A DNA stretch of 64,000 nt from Micrococcales bacterium 72-143 (GTDB taxonomy: Bacteria; Actinomycetota; Actinomycetes; Actinomycetales; Microbacteriaceae). The stretch is taken from NCBI GenBank assembly GCA_001898835.1, contig MKVM01000001.1, positions 1,172,466 through 1,236,465 of the forward strand, given 5' to 3'. This document shows positions 24,623 to 33,190 of this stretch, piece by piece. The position numbers were made by a program, and so were the translations under genes. The notes below the pieces were generated by a model that was not told where the DNA came from, made no database searches, and saw only the letters and a list, made by a program, of their open reading frames with translations. Positions within the stretch are counted from its first letter, which is position 1. Each line of letters starts with the position of its first letter.

Positions 24623-26124
24623 AGCGCCCGGCGGAGCCTCTCGAGCCGCGCGAGCGTCGAGGCCTTGCCGAGGATCTCCATCGACTCGAAGAGCGGCGGG
24701 CTGATGCGACGCCCGGAGACGGCGGTGCGCAGCGGTCCGAACGCGGTGCGGGGCTTCAGACCGGGTCCGCCCTCCTCGACGGGCGTGAGCAGCGCCGTGC
24801 GCAACGCCTCCTCGATCTCCACCCGGCCGAACTCGTCGAGCGGCTCGAGGGCCGCCTCCGCGGCGTCGAGCACGAGGCGCGCCTCGTCGACGTCCTTGGG
24901 CAGCGCATCCGCCTCGAACTCGAGCCGATCGTCATCGGTGAAGAGGAACGCGAGCATGCCGCGCGCCTCCCCCAGCACCGTGACGCGCTCCTGGATGAGG
25001 GGGGCCGCCTCGCGCAGGATCGCCCGCTGCGCCTCGGTCGGCGGGTCGGCCAGGTACCCCTCGAGGTACGGCACGATGCGCTGCTCGAAGTCGGCGGGCT
25101 CCAGCATGCGGATGTGGTCGCCGTTGATCGCGTCGGCCTTTTTCTGGTCGAAGCGGGCAGGGTTCGGGTTCACGTCGCGGATGTCGAAGGCCGCGACGAA
25201 CTCCGCCTGCGTGAACACGTCGCGGTCGGGCGCGATCGACCAGCCGAGCAGCGCGAGGTAGTTGAGCAGTCCCTCGGGGATGAAGCCCCGGTCGCGGTGG
25301 TGGAACAGGTTCGACTCGGGGTCGCGCTTGCTGAGCTTCTTCGCGCCCTCGCCGTAGACGAGCGGCATGTGCGCGTACTGGGGGATGGCGTCGGTCACCC
25401 CGAGCTCGATGAGCGCGAGGTAGAGCGCGATCTGGCGCGGGGTCGACGACAGGATGTCCTCGCCGCGGAACACGTGGGTCACCCCCATGAGCGCGTCGTC
25501 GACGGGGTTCACGAAGGTGTAGAGCGGTGCGCCGTTCGGCCGCACCACGACGAAGTCGGTGAAGCTGCCCGCGGGGAAGGTGATCTCCCCGCGGATGAGG
25601 TCGTGGAAGGTGAGGTCGGTGTCGGGCACCCGCAGGCGAAGGCTCGGCTGCCGGCCCTCGGCGCGGAACGCCGCGCGCTGATCATCGGTGAGCTCGCGCT
25701 CGAAGTTGTCGTAGCCCTGCCGGGGGTCGCGGCCCGCCGCGAGGTTGCGCACCTCCATCTCCTCCGGCGTGACGAAGCTCTCGTAGAGGTGGCCCGAGGC
25801 CTTGAGCCGCTCGATGAGCTCGAGGTAGATCTCGGTGCGCTGCGACTGGCGGTAGGGGCCGTGCGGTCCCCCCTTCTCGACGCCCTCGTCCCAGTCGATG
25901 CCGAGCCAGGTGAGCGCGTCCACGAGCTGGAGGTAGCTCTCCTCGGAGTCGCGCGCCGCATCCGTGTCCTCGACGCGGAACACGAGCTTGCCGCCGGTGT
26001 GCCGGGCGTACGCCCAGTTGAAGAGCGCGGTGCGCACCATCCCGACGTGGGGGGTGCCGGTGGGCGAGGGGCAGAACCGCACGCGCACATCGGCGCCGGT
26101 CGCGGTGGAGAAGGGGAGCGACAT
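24619..26124 (-). CDS. gltX: Glutamyl-tRNA synthetase
   Basis: 501 residues starting [19 protein letters not shown]. The class I signature [10 protein letters not shown] (HIGH-type) near residue 20 and KLSKRD (KMSKS-type) near 250 are intact. The C-terminal helical anticodon-binding domain ends RLERLRRAL. It charges tRNA-Glu (and tRNA-Gln in organisms using the GatCAB route). A TAGGAT -10-like hexamer lies 7 nt before the ATG, with no Shine-Dalgarno, so a leaderless mRNA is possible. Upstream in-frame extension into the EamA gene region is not coding. Confidence 0.96.
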   Translation of the reverse strand: MSLPFSTATGADVRVRFCPSPTGTPHVGMVRTALFNWAYARHTGGKLVFRVEDTDAARDSEESYLQLVDALTWLGIDWDEGVEKGGPHGPYRQSQRTEIYLELIERLKASGHLYESFVTPEEMEVRNLAAGRDPRQGYDNFERELTDDQRAAFRAEGRQPSLRLRVPDTDLTFHDLIRGEITFPAGSFTDFVVVRPNGAPLYTFVNPVDDALMGVTHVFRGEDILSSTPRQIALYLALIELGVTDAIPQYAHMPLVYGEGAKKLSKRDPESNLFHHRDRGFIPEGLLNYLALLGWSIAPDRDVFTQAEFVAAFDIRDVNPNPARFDQKKADAINGDHIRMLEPADFEQRIVPYLEGYLADPPTEAQRAILREAAPLIQERVTVLGEARGMLAFLFTDDDRLEFEADALPKDVDEARLVLDAAEAALEPLDEFGRVEIEEALRTALLTPVEEGGPGLKPRTAFGPLRTAVSGRRISPPLFESMEILGKASTLARLERLRRAL

Positions 26125-26144
26125 CGTGACGATCCTATCGGCGC

Positions 26145-27017
26145 TCACCCGAGGGCGAGGGCGGCGGAGGCGAGGAGCGCGAGCGCGACGCCCGCCACCT
26201 GCACGGGCGTGAGCCGCTCGCGCAGCACGGTCAGCGCGAGCAGCACGGTGCCAAGCGGGTAGAGGGATGCCAGCACGCCCATGATCGCGAGCTCGCCCTG
26301 GTGCAGACCCCAGACGAGCAGGGCGTTCGCGACCGACATGAGGAGCCCGGCGGCGGCGGCGAACAGGAGGCCCGGACGTCGCGCGGCGACGGGAGGCGCC
26401 TGCGCCCCTCCCCACCAGGAGTCCCGGCGCACGAGCCGCAGGAGGGCGAGCACGACCGCGAACAGGAGAGCCCCCGCGACGAGGTCGACGAGCAGCGGCG
26501 CGTACTCCGACTCGGGCGGGGTGAGCTCCATGACGACGTTGTAGCCGCCGAAGCCGACGCCGGAGGCCACCGCGAGCACGACCACGCGCACCCCGACCCG
26601 GCCGCCCTGCTGCTCGCGCGTGACGCCGAGCAGTACCGCGGCGACGACGAGCGCGGCGAGCGCCGTATAGCCGAGCGGGGTGAACCGCTCGCCCCGGCCG
26701 ATGCCGACGACGGCGGGGATGAGCGCGGCGACCGCGGCGGTCGTCGGCGAGATGACGCTCATGGGCCCGATTGCGAGGGCCGCGTAGAACGCCCAGATCG
26801 CGATCGCGCCCGCCACGCCCGCGAGCACACCGAGCCAGACGGCCCGGGGCGACCAGACCGATCCGGCGAGCGGCGTCAGCACGGCGATCGGCACGGCCGC
26901 CGCGGCGAAGCTCACGAGACTCACGAGCAGGGGGGAGACGCGCCGCGAACCGAGGCCGCCGAAGAAGTCGGAGACGCCGTAGACGATCGCGCTCGCGAGG
27001 CCGACGAGCACGATCAT
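26145..27017 (-). CDS. EamA/DMT-superfamily transporter
   Basis: 290 residues with ten predicted membrane helices as two EamA repeats. Typical features are the first helix [21 protein letters not shown], the end-of-repeat motif [23 protein letters not shown], and [20 protein letters not shown] with [18 protein letters not shown] in repeat two. It is a metabolite or drug exporter/importer of unknown substrate in the cytoplasmic membrane. The ATG at 27017 is the first plausible start. It is divergent from the PNPOx-like gene. Confidence 0.88.
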   Translation of the reverse strand: MIVLVGLASAIVYGVSDFFGGLGSRRVSPLLVSLVSFAAAAVPIAVLTPLAGSVWSPRAVWLGVLAGVAGAIAIWAFYAALAIGPMSVISPTTAAVAALIPAVVGIGRGERFTPLGYTALAALVVAAVLLGVTREQQGGRVGVRVVVLAVASGVGFGGYNVVMELTPPESEYAPLLVDLVAGALLFAVVLALLRLVRRDSWWGGAQAPPVAARRPGLLFAAAAGLLMSVANALLVWGLHQGELAIMGVLASLYPLGTVLLALTVLRERLTPVQVAGVALALLASAALALG

Positions 27018-27120
27018 GCGCCCATTCAAGCGGATGGCGCCGACGACGTCCGGGTCCAATGACCCTGTCGCGGCGGTGGCCACGGGGCGCAGCATGGGAG
27101 GGGCGACGGAGGAGGATGTC

Positions 27121-27543
27121 ATGGTCGACGAGGCGGGACCCGTGGAGGTGCTCGACGAGCGCGAATGCTGGGAGCTGTTGGAGCTCGCGCCGATGGGCCG
27201 CATCGCCCTCGCGGCGGGCGGCGAGCTGGACATCTTCCCCATCAACTTCGTGGTGCATGACGGGGCGCTCTGGTTCCGCACTGCGCCCGGAACCAAGCTC
27301 GTCGAGCTGACCGTCAACCCCGATGTCGCGCTCGAGATCGACGGCTGGGATGACGGCGAGGCCTTCAGCGTCGTCGTGAAGGGCGTCGCCGAGCGCCTGG
27401 AGCACGGCAGCGAGCTCGACGAGGCCGAGCGGCTGCCGCTCACGCCCTGGGTGCCGACCCTCAAGTACCGCTGGGTGCGCATCCGCCCGAGCACCGTCAC
27501 GGGACGCCGGTTCCGTCGGGGGCCGGAGCCGGAGCGGTTCTGA
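27121..27543 (+). CDS. Pyridoxamine 5'-phosphate oxidase-like (flavin-binding split-barrel) protein
   Basis: 140 residues from the ATG at 27121 ([15 protein letters not shown]), preceded by GGAGGAGG. The split-barrel pattern is visible: [42 protein letters not shown], then VALEIDGWD and [11 protein letters not shown]. Such small actinobacterial proteins bind FMN, F420 or heme; the cofactor and substrate are not determinable. It is a single-gene unit. Confidence 0.85.
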   Translation: MVDEAGPVEVLDERECWELLELAPMGRIALAAGGELDIFPINFVVHDGALWFRTAPGTKLVELTVNPDVALEIDGWDDGEAFSVVVKGVAERLEHGSELDEAERLPLTPWVPTLKYRWVRIRPSTVTGRRFRRGPEPERF

Positions 27544-27559
27544 GCCGCCGCGCGCGGGG

Positions 27560-27976
27560 TCACGCGAGGTCCTCGGGCCCGACCCAGCGCACGCCGTCGT
27601 CGTGCACGAGCAGCGGCCCGCGCAGCGGGATCGCCGCCTTCGCGCAGGCGTCTCGGATGAGGATGAGCCACGCGATGTCCGCGGCGGTCAGCTCGGCGCT
27701 CCCCCGCCGCTCGTAGGCGACGGCCATGCTGTCGGCGTCCGCGTCCTCGACGAGCACGCCGAGCACCCGCGCGTAGTTCTCCCGGTGGCCGGGCCCCGGC
27801 CGGCGTGGCACGTAGCTCGGCATGAGGAGGGGCAGCTGCCGCTGCCGCTCGTCGAGGAACATGAGCCACACCTGGCGCCGGACCGCGTGGCCGAGCAGCA
27901 GCGCGGCTCGCTCGAGCAGCAGCTCGTCGCTCGCGAGTGGGGTGTCGCGGACGTCGTCGTAGCGGGGGATCGTCAT
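27560..27976 (-). CDS. Conserved hypothetical protein (actinobacterial)
   Basis: About 138 residues starting [13 protein letters not shown] at 27976. There is no signal peptide or membrane helix. Visible segments are [35 protein letters not shown] and [19 protein letters not shown]. The alternation of strands and helices suggests a small globular cytoplasmic protein. The family is not recognised; it converges with the PNPOx-like gene. Confidence 0.65.
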   Translation of the reverse strand: MTIPRYDDVRDTPLASDELLLERAALLLGHAVRRQVWLMFLDERQRQLPLLMPSYVPRRPGPGHRENYARVLGVLVEDADADSMAVAYERRGSAELTAADIAWLILIRDACAKAAIPLRGPLLVHDDGVRWVGPEDLA

Positions 27977-28074
27977 CGCGCCATCGTGCGCTTCCGCGCC
28001 GCCGCGCAACGGCGCGACGGCCCAGATGGGGGATGACTCGCCCGCGCGCTCCCGGTGCAGGAGCGGAGGCGAGA

Positions 28075-28833
28075 TCAGTCGGCGGCGAACGCGGGCGGGT
28101 AGACGGCGATGCGCGGGACGGGGACGCCCGCATCCGCGAAGAGCTCACGCACCCGGTCGCGCACGCGCTCGTTCGCGACCGTGATGGCGGCCACCGCGGC
28201 GAGCGGCACGGGACCCACCGCGAGCAGCTCGGCGTCGCGGAAGTCGGGATCGGTCGCGTGCAGTCGCCGCAGCGCCTGCGTGCCCGACTCCACCCCGACC
28301 GCGAACCGCGTCGCCACGCCCGCGGCATCCGCGTCGGCGAACACGACGTCCGCGCCGAGCGCATCCACGGGGACCGCGAGGATCACGAGGTCGGCGGGTC
28401 GCGCCGCACGGGCCGCGTCCGACCAGTGGCTGCCCGCCGCGCCCTCGCGCAGCTCCTGCCACCGGGTCGAGTCCGGCGACACCGCGAACGCGACGAGGGA
28501 TGCGACGCTGCGCCCGTCGGGAACGGTCGCCGTGGCGCGCAGCTCGCGCGTCGTCGCCGAGCTCAGGTCGACATCCGGCTCGGCGTCGGCGCGCAGCTCG
28601 CCGTCGAGCGCGATCGACTCGAGCGTGCGCAGGTGCGTCACGTGATGCACGCGGCGACCCGGCAGACGCAGGGTCGCGGGGGCGGCGGGCCCGGCCGGGG
28701 TGCGGGCACCCGCGCGGCCGGCGGCCCGGGCCGCGGGGGTGCGGCTCGTCACGGGACGCGGCGCGGGCGCGGGTGTGCGCGGGTAGCAGACATCGCAGAG
28801 ACCCTCGTCGAACCCATGGATGCACTCCGCCAC
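28075..28833 (-). CDS. Orphan DarT-like (DUF4433) ADP-ribosyltransferase-fold protein
   Basis: 252 residues. A short N-terminal cysteine cluster (C4-x8-C13-x2-C16 in ECIHGFDEGLCDVCYP) looks like a zinc knuckle. After an Ala/Pro linker (18-57) comes VHHVTHLRTLESIALDGEL (62-80), matching the start of DarT domains, then VASLVAFAVSP and DAELLAVGPVPLAAVAAITV, where E202 aligns with the catalytic Glu. DarT enzymes ADP-ribosylate thymidines in single-stranded DNA. No DarG antitoxin macrodomain gene is adjacent on either side, which is unusual for an active toxin. The assignment is by motif only. Confidence 0.6.
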   Translation of the reverse strand: MAECIHGFDEGLCDVCYPRTPAPAPRPVTSRTPAARAAGRAGARTPAGPAAPATLRLPGRRVHHVTHLRTLESIALDGELRADAEPDVDLSSATTRELRATATVPDGRSVASLVAFAVSPDSTRWQELREGAAGSHWSDAARAARPADLVILAVPVDALGADVVFADADAAGVATRFAVGVESGTQALRRLHATDPDFRDAELLAVGPVPLAAVAAITVANERVRDRVRELFADAGVPVPRIAVYPPAFAAD

Positions 28834-28921
28834 CCCTCCACGCTACGTCACGTGGCGGGGTGCCGGGGCGCGACCGCCGGTCGGGCGGCACGGGGGTGAC
28901 GGTCGCCCGACCGGCGGTGGA

Positions 28922-30526
28922 TCAGCGGCGACCGGAGCAGTCCCCGAACGAGCCGTGGAAGCCGCGGCCGTCCCATCCGTGGTGCTGCTTCCAGGAGTTC
29001 CACTTGCCCCGGTCGTGGTGACCCCACCCGGAGCTCGTCACCGCGCCGAAGGTGTGGACGGCGTGCGCGACCGCATCCGCCATCTCCTCGAGCACGACGG
29101 GGTCGATGTTCTCGGTCGTGTCGCAGGCCTGGTGGTAGCACGGGTCGTAGGGCTCTCCGGCGGTGCCGCCGAAGACCGCGGCCTCCGCGTCCGTCTTGAT
29201 GCCCTCGGCCCCCGTGAAGAGGCCGCCCGCCGGGATGCCCGCGTCGATGAACGCGAAGTAGTCGCTGCGTCCGTCGAACGCCGTCGGCGCCGTCGCGAGA
29301 CCCTGGGACGCGAAGTAGTCCAGGAAGGTCTTCTCGATCTGGGCCGAGCCCTCCGGGCCCGCCTCGCCGAACGCGTCGCCGTCGCCGTCGTAGACGAACC
29401 GCACGGGGTTCGGGGATGCCACCATGTCGAAGTTGAGGTTGAGCGCCGTGTTGGCGGCCTGCTCGTCCGTCAGCTGGGAGACGTAGTAGTTCGACCCCTG
29501 CAGGCCGTCCTCCTCGCCCGACCACCACGCGAACACCAGCTGGTTCGCGGGCTTCGACTTCGTCACGGCGAGCTTGAGAGCGACCTCGAGGAGTGTCGCG
29601 GAGCCCGATCCGTTGTCGTTGATGCCCGGACCCTCGGCGACCGAGTCGAGGTGCGCCCCGACGACGACCTGCTTCGTCGGGTCGCCCTTCCTGCTCGTCG
29701 CGATGAGGTTGAAGGTGTCGACGGTCACCTGGCTCGTCTCGAGCAGGATGCGCGCGGTCGGCGCCTCCGCGAGCGCGAAGGCCTCGCCCACCTCGAAGCT
29801 CGTGCCGAGCACGGGGATCGTGGTGCCGAGTTCGCCCAGGGTGCCGAACAGCACCCCGAAGCGGTCGTCGCCCTCGACCTCGTTGCCCTGGTTGAAGATG
29901 ACGACGCCGGATGCGCCCGCCGCCTCCGCGTTCGCCGCCTTGACGGCGAAGTCGCAGCTGCCGCGCTGGATGAGCGCGATGTCGCCCGCGCGGAAGTCGG
30001 CGAAGTCCTCCGCCTCGCAGCCGGAGGTCGAGGCGCGATCGCCCTCGAGGTTGACGTCGACGGGCGTCACGGGCGCGCTCTCCACGGTCCCCTCGCCCGA
30101 GTAGTCCATCGGGTAGAACTCGTCCTCGAGCGCGTAGTCGGTGGGCGTCGGGGCGAGCTGCGAGAACTCCGCGCGGTCGATGTTCACCTTCTCGTAGCTG
30201 AACGGCTGGCGCTCGGTGCGGTAGCCGGCGAGCTTCATGAGCTTCTCGATGTAGGCGGCCGACTGCTCGTGCCCGGGCGTGCCCGCGGCGCGGTTGCCGC
30301 CGTTGGCATCCGCGACCTTCTGCAGGGCGCGCAGCTGGAACTGGATCGACTTCGCGGTGACCGCCTTCCGCAGCGTCGCGGAGCTGTTCGTCTCGCCGCC
30401 TCCGCCGTGACCGCCCCCGTGGCCGGGCCATCCGCCCGCGGCGGCGGGTGCCGCCATGCCGAGGGCGAGTGCAGCGCTCGCGGCGACGGCGGTGGCCGTC
30501 AGCAGCGTCTTGCGTGTTGTCTTCAC
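28922..30526 (-). CDS. Secreted M28 family aminopeptidase with PA domain
   Basis: 534 residues. The Sec signal peptide (KTTRK, then a hydrophobic core, then AAPAAAG near residue 31) is followed by a Gly/His-rich spacer. A protease-associated insert covers about 150-260 (IALIQRGSCDFAVKAANAEA). The M28 zinc site shows GAHLDSV, GINDNGSGSA, WWSGEEDGL, NLNFDMV and the final CYHQACD. The C-terminus is Trp/His-rich (HHDRGKWNSWKQHHGWDG). It is a two-zinc exopeptidase releasing amino acids outside the cell. It ends without a sorting signal. Confidence 0.93.
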   Translation of the reverse strand: MKTTRKTLLTATAVAASAALALGMAAPAAAGGWPGHGGGHGGGGETNSSATLRKAVTAKSIQFQLRALQKVADANGGNRAAGTPGHEQSAAYIEKLMKLAGYRTERQPFSYEKVNIDRAEFSQLAPTPTDYALEDEFYPMDYSGEGTVESAPVTPVDVNLEGDRASTSGCEAEDFADFRAGDIALIQRGSCDFAVKAANAEAAGASGVVIFNQGNEVEGDDRFGVLFGTLGELGTTIPVLGTSFEVGEAFALAEAPTARILLETSQVTVDTFNLIATSRKGDPTKQVVVGAHLDSVAEGPGINDNGSGSATLLEVALKLAVTKSKPANQLVFAWWSGEEDGLQGSNYYVSQLTDEQAANTALNLNFDMVASPNPVRFVYDGDGDAFGEAGPEGSAQIEKTFLDYFASQGLATAPTAFDGRSDYFAFIDAGIPAGGLFTGAEGIKTDAEAAVFGGTAGEPYDPCYHQACDTTENIDPVVLEEMADAVAHAVHTFGAVTSSGWGHHDRGKWNSWKQHHGWDGRGFHGSFGDCSGRR

Positions 30527-30662
30527 GTGGGTCCCCTTCTCGCACGTGTGCCATCCGCTGTTCGGACGACACGGACGGGCCCGACGTTACCCCCCGTTCG
30601 GGGGTAGACCGATGAGAATTTCCTCACGCAGCGGGCGGCCGGCGACCGCGGGGACCGCGGTC

Positions 30663-31028
30663 TCAGGGGTTGGTGCGGCGACGCTCCGCGAGCAGCCACG
30701 CGGGCGGGTCGGCGACGAGGGCCTGGATCTCGGCCGTCGTCATGGCGTCCGAGACGCCCGCCCGCGCGAGGCCCGAGTTGGTGATGCCGAGCCGGCGCGA
30801 CACCTCGGAGCGCGGATGCGGTCCCTCCGCGCGCAGCACGCGCAGCCACTCGGGCGGGTCGGCCTGCAGCGCCGCGAGCTCGTCGCGCGAGTGCTGGGCG
30901 TCGCGGAACTCGGCGGGCGCCGCCGGCAGGTAGATGCCGAGCTTCCTGGCCGCGGTCTGCGCCGAGAGGAACTGCGCCTTCGGGGGCTTGGGCTGCTGGC
31001 GGCGGTCTTCGCGCGGCTCGTCGGTCAT
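30663..31028 (-). CDS. DUF5997 family protein
   Basis: 121 residues starting MTDEPREDRRQQPKPP. Conserved features are SAQTAARKLGIYLPAAPAEF, ADPPEWLRVLRAEGPHPR and a helix-turn-helix-like stretch EVSRRLGITNSGLARAGV, followed by the family repeat ALVADPPAWLLAERRR. The family has no experimentally known role that I can name. The gene is divergent from a LysR-type effector-binding-domain gene with only 24 nt between starts, a pairing that hints at joint regulation. Confidence 0.8.
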   Translation of the reverse strand: MTDEPREDRRQQPKPPKAQFLSAQTAARKLGIYLPAAPAEFRDAQHSRDELAALQADPPEWLRVLRAEGPHPRSEVSRRLGITNSGLARAGVSDAMTTAEIQALVADPPAWLLAERRRTNP

Positions 31029-31052
31029 GCTCCGAGGGTAGCCTCGGGAGAC

Positions 31053-31580
31053 GTGGAACCCTTCGTCGTCGCGTTCGTGCCGGGCGTGACCCCCGGCAAG
31101 TGGGAGCGGATCTGGCGCGAGCGGATGCCGCGCAGCCCGCTCGAGGCGCGCCCGCTCCCCCAGGACGCCGCGCTTGCGGCACTGCGCGACGGCACGGCGA
31201 ACATGGCGCTGCTGCGCGACGTGGCAGCCGACGACGAACTCCATGTCATCCCGCTCTACCGCGAGCGCCCCGTCGTGGTGGCGCCGAAGGATCACCCGGT
31301 GGCCGCGTTCGAGGAGCTCGCGCTCGCCGAGCTCGAGGGCGAGACGATCCTCGAGGGCGACGGCGCCGACACGGTCGAGCTGGTGGCGGCGAACGTGGGC
31401 CTCGCACTCATGCCGATGTCGGTCGCGCGCGCCCACTCGCGTCGCGACGTCGTCGCGCGTCCGCTCGTCGACGCACCCGACTCGGGCATCGGCCTCGCCT
31501 GGCCGCGCAAGGCCGACGACCCCCGCATCGACGCCTTCATCGGCATCGTGCGCGGCCGCACCCTCAACTCCTCCCGCTGA
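31053..31580 (+). CDS. LysR substrate-binding-domain protein lacking HTH
   Basis: 175 residues from the GTG at 31053 (VEPFVVAFVPGVTPGKWERIW). It matches the type 2 periplasmic-binding-like effector domain of LysR regulators: RPLPQDAALAALRDGTANMALLRD, then LYRERPVVVAPKDHPVAAFEELALAEL, and LVAANVGLALMPMSVARAH. No DNA-binding domain precedes it: only 24 nt separate it from the DUF5997 start. It may bind a small molecule and act with the DUF5997 protein. Its end overlaps the convergent TetR gene by 17 bp. Confidence 0.83.
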   Translation: MEPFVVAFVPGVTPGKWERIWRERMPRSPLEARPLPQDAALAALRDGTANMALLRDVAADDELHVIPLYRERPVVVAPKDHPVAAFEELALAELEGETILEGDGADTVELVAANVGLALMPMSVARAHSRRDVVARPLVDAPDSGIGLAWPRKADDPRIDAFIGIVRGRTLNSSR

Positions 31581-32127
31581 GGCTCCCGGCGACGACGAGC
31601 CCCACCAGCGCGTCGGCGTCGTCGCGCCAGCCCGGTGCGCCGTAGGTCGAGCCGATGCCGTGGAGCGCCATCATCACGGCGCCGACGGTGAGCCCCGTCG
31701 CGCCCTCGGCGCGGGCGGCATCCACGAGCTCGACTACGGCCTCCGCGAGCGCCCGCCCGCCCGCCACCTGCACCTCGGGCCTGCCGCGGATGAACCCCGT
31801 GAGCGCCAGCGCGAGACCCTCCCGCTCGGCGAGCCAGGCGACGAAGCCGTGGAGGAACGCCGCGAGCGCCTCACGCGGGGGCTGCTCGGCGAGCAACCGG
31901 CGAGCGAGTTCGCCGAGCGCGACGACCTCGTCGTGGTAGACGGCCTCGGCGAGCGCCTCACGGGTCGGGAAATGGCGGTAGAGGGTGCCGACGCCGACGC
32001 CGGCGAGCGCCGCGAAGTCGTCGAACCTCAGCTCGGCGTCGCCGCGGTCGAACGCCTCACGGGCCGCCGCGATGATCGCGTCGCGATTGCGGCGGGCGTC
32101 GGCGCGCAGCGGTCTGGGGTCGGTCAT
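31564..32127 (-). CDS. TetR-family transcriptional repressor
   Basis: 187 residues from the ATG at 32127 (MTDPRPLRADARRNRDAIIAAAREAF), supported by AAAGGAGG 7 nt upstream. The HTH is FDDFAALAGVGVGTLYRHFPTREALAEAVY; the C-terminal part is the helical ligand domain. It is divergent from the ketopantoate-reductase-like gene, with two operator-like palindromes between them, so it most likely controls that gene and itself. The ligand is unknown. Confidence 0.9.
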   Translation of the reverse strand: MTDPRPLRADARRNRDAIIAAAREAFDRGDAELRFDDFAALAGVGVGTLYRHFPTREALAEAVYHDEVVALGELARRLLAEQPPREALAAFLHGFVAWLAEREGLALALTGFIRGRPEVQVAGGRALAEAVVELVDAARAEGATGLTVGAVMMALHGIGSTYGAPGWRDDADALVGLVVAGSLSGRS

Positions 32128-32147
32128 CCGCGCCTCCTTTGACACCT

Positions 32148-32185
32148 GGAGACTATCTCCGTATCGTTATGTGGAGGTCATCTCC
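32148..32185. promoter_or_regulatory. Twin TetR operators
   Basis: Two 13-bp palindromic sites, GGAGACTATCTCC (32148-32160) and GGAGGTCATCTCC (32173-32185), have centres 25 bp apart. They share GGAG-N5-CTCC and sit between the TetR start and the divergent reductase-like gene. Confidence 0.75.
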
Positions 32186-32208
32186 ATTTATACGAGAGGC
32201 GGCTCCGC

Positions 32209-33174
32209 ATGAAGGTGCTGTTCCTGGGACGCGGCGTGATCGCGAGCGTCTACGGCTGGGCGCTCGAGAGGGCGGGCCACGAGGTCGAGTTCCTCGTGCG
32301 GCCGGGACGCGCCGCCGACTACGGCGACGGCATCCGCCTCTCCCTGCTCGACGCCCGGCGCGGTCTCCGGGGAACGCGTCGCGAGGAGACCTGGCCCGTG
32401 ACGCTTCGCGAGTCGCTCGAACCCGGCCACGGCGCCGACCTCATCGTCGTGAGCGTCGGCCACCACCGCCTCCGCGCGGCGGCGGAGTCCCTCGCACCGC
32501 ACCTCGGGTCGGCGACCGTGCTGATCTTCGGCAACGTGTGGGAGGAGCCGGACGACGTGGTCGCCGCGCTTCCCGCGGACCGGGTCGCGTGGGGCTTCCC
32601 CCAGGCGGGTGGCGGCTTCGACGCGGATGGCGTGCTGCAGGCCGCCCTGCTGCGGAAGGTGCTGTTCGGCACCCTGGGCGGCGCGCCGCCGACCGCGCGC
32701 GAGCGCGAGGTGCGGGTGCTGTTCGCGACGGCCGGGTTCACGATCGCCGAGCGGGCGGACATCCGAGGCTGGATGTGGGCGCACGCGATCGCCGACGCGG
32801 GCATGTTCACGGCGGCGTTCCGGCTCGGCTCGATGTCGGCGATGATCGGCCGCCGCGATGCGTTCCGGGAGGCCGTGCTGACGACCCGCGAACTGCTCCC
32901 CCTGCTCGCGGCCCGCGGTGTCGACCTGCGCCGGCATCGCGCGTTCACGGCCGGCTACCGCGCGCCCGCCGCGCTCGTCGCGGCCACCATCGCGGCCACG
33001 ACCGCCCGCGTGCCCCTCGCACAGATCAGCCTCGCCGCGCACACCGACGCCTTCGCGGAGGAGCCCGTGCGCCTCGTGCGCGACGTGATCGCGGAGGCGA
33101 GACGGCTCGGGGTGCCGACGCCGCGGCTCGACCGGGCCGACGCCCTCATCGACGCGCACTCCTCGGCCGCCTGA
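32209..33174 (+). CDS. Ketopantoate reductase (ApbA/PanE)-family protein
   Basis: 321 residues. The N-terminal Rossmann motif is LFLGRGVIASVYGWALERAGH (residues 4-24), where GRGVIA replaces GAGAIG. The middle has VVSVGHHRLRAAAESLAPHL, and the C-terminal helical domain has WAHAIADAGMF. PanE makes pantoate in CoA synthesis, but the divergence here and the dedicated TetR control suggest a paralogue acting on another 2-keto acid. No other pantothenate gene is nearby. Confidence 0.8.
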   Translation: MKVLFLGRGVIASVYGWALERAGHEVEFLVRPGRAADYGDGIRLSLLDARRGLRGTRREETWPVTLRESLEPGHGADLIVVSVGHHRLRAAAESLAPHLGSATVLIFGNVWEEPDDVVAALPADRVAWGFPQAGGGFDADGVLQAALLRKVLFGTLGGAPPTAREREVRVLFATAGFTIAERADIRGWMWAHAIADAGMFTAAFRLGSMSAMIGRRDAFREAVLTTRELLPLLAARGVDLRRHRAFTAGYRAPAALVAATIAATTARVPLAQISLAAHTDAFAEEPVRLVRDVIAEARRLGVPTPRLDRADALIDAHSSAA

Positions 33175-33190
33175 GCCGGCGGCCCGCGCC

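Noticed and set aside
30588-30606. TACCCCC-N5-GGGGGTA upstream of the M28 peptidase as a CsoR operator
   Set aside because: The spacing differs from the csoR site (TACCCC arms 7 nt apart, against 3 there), and it could equally be a simple GC hairpin.
28820-30607. Plus-strand open frame of 595 codons opposite the M28 peptidase
   Set aside because: The antisense composition is Arg/Val/Asp-rich without motifs; the minus-strand peptidase has a signal peptide and all zinc ligands.
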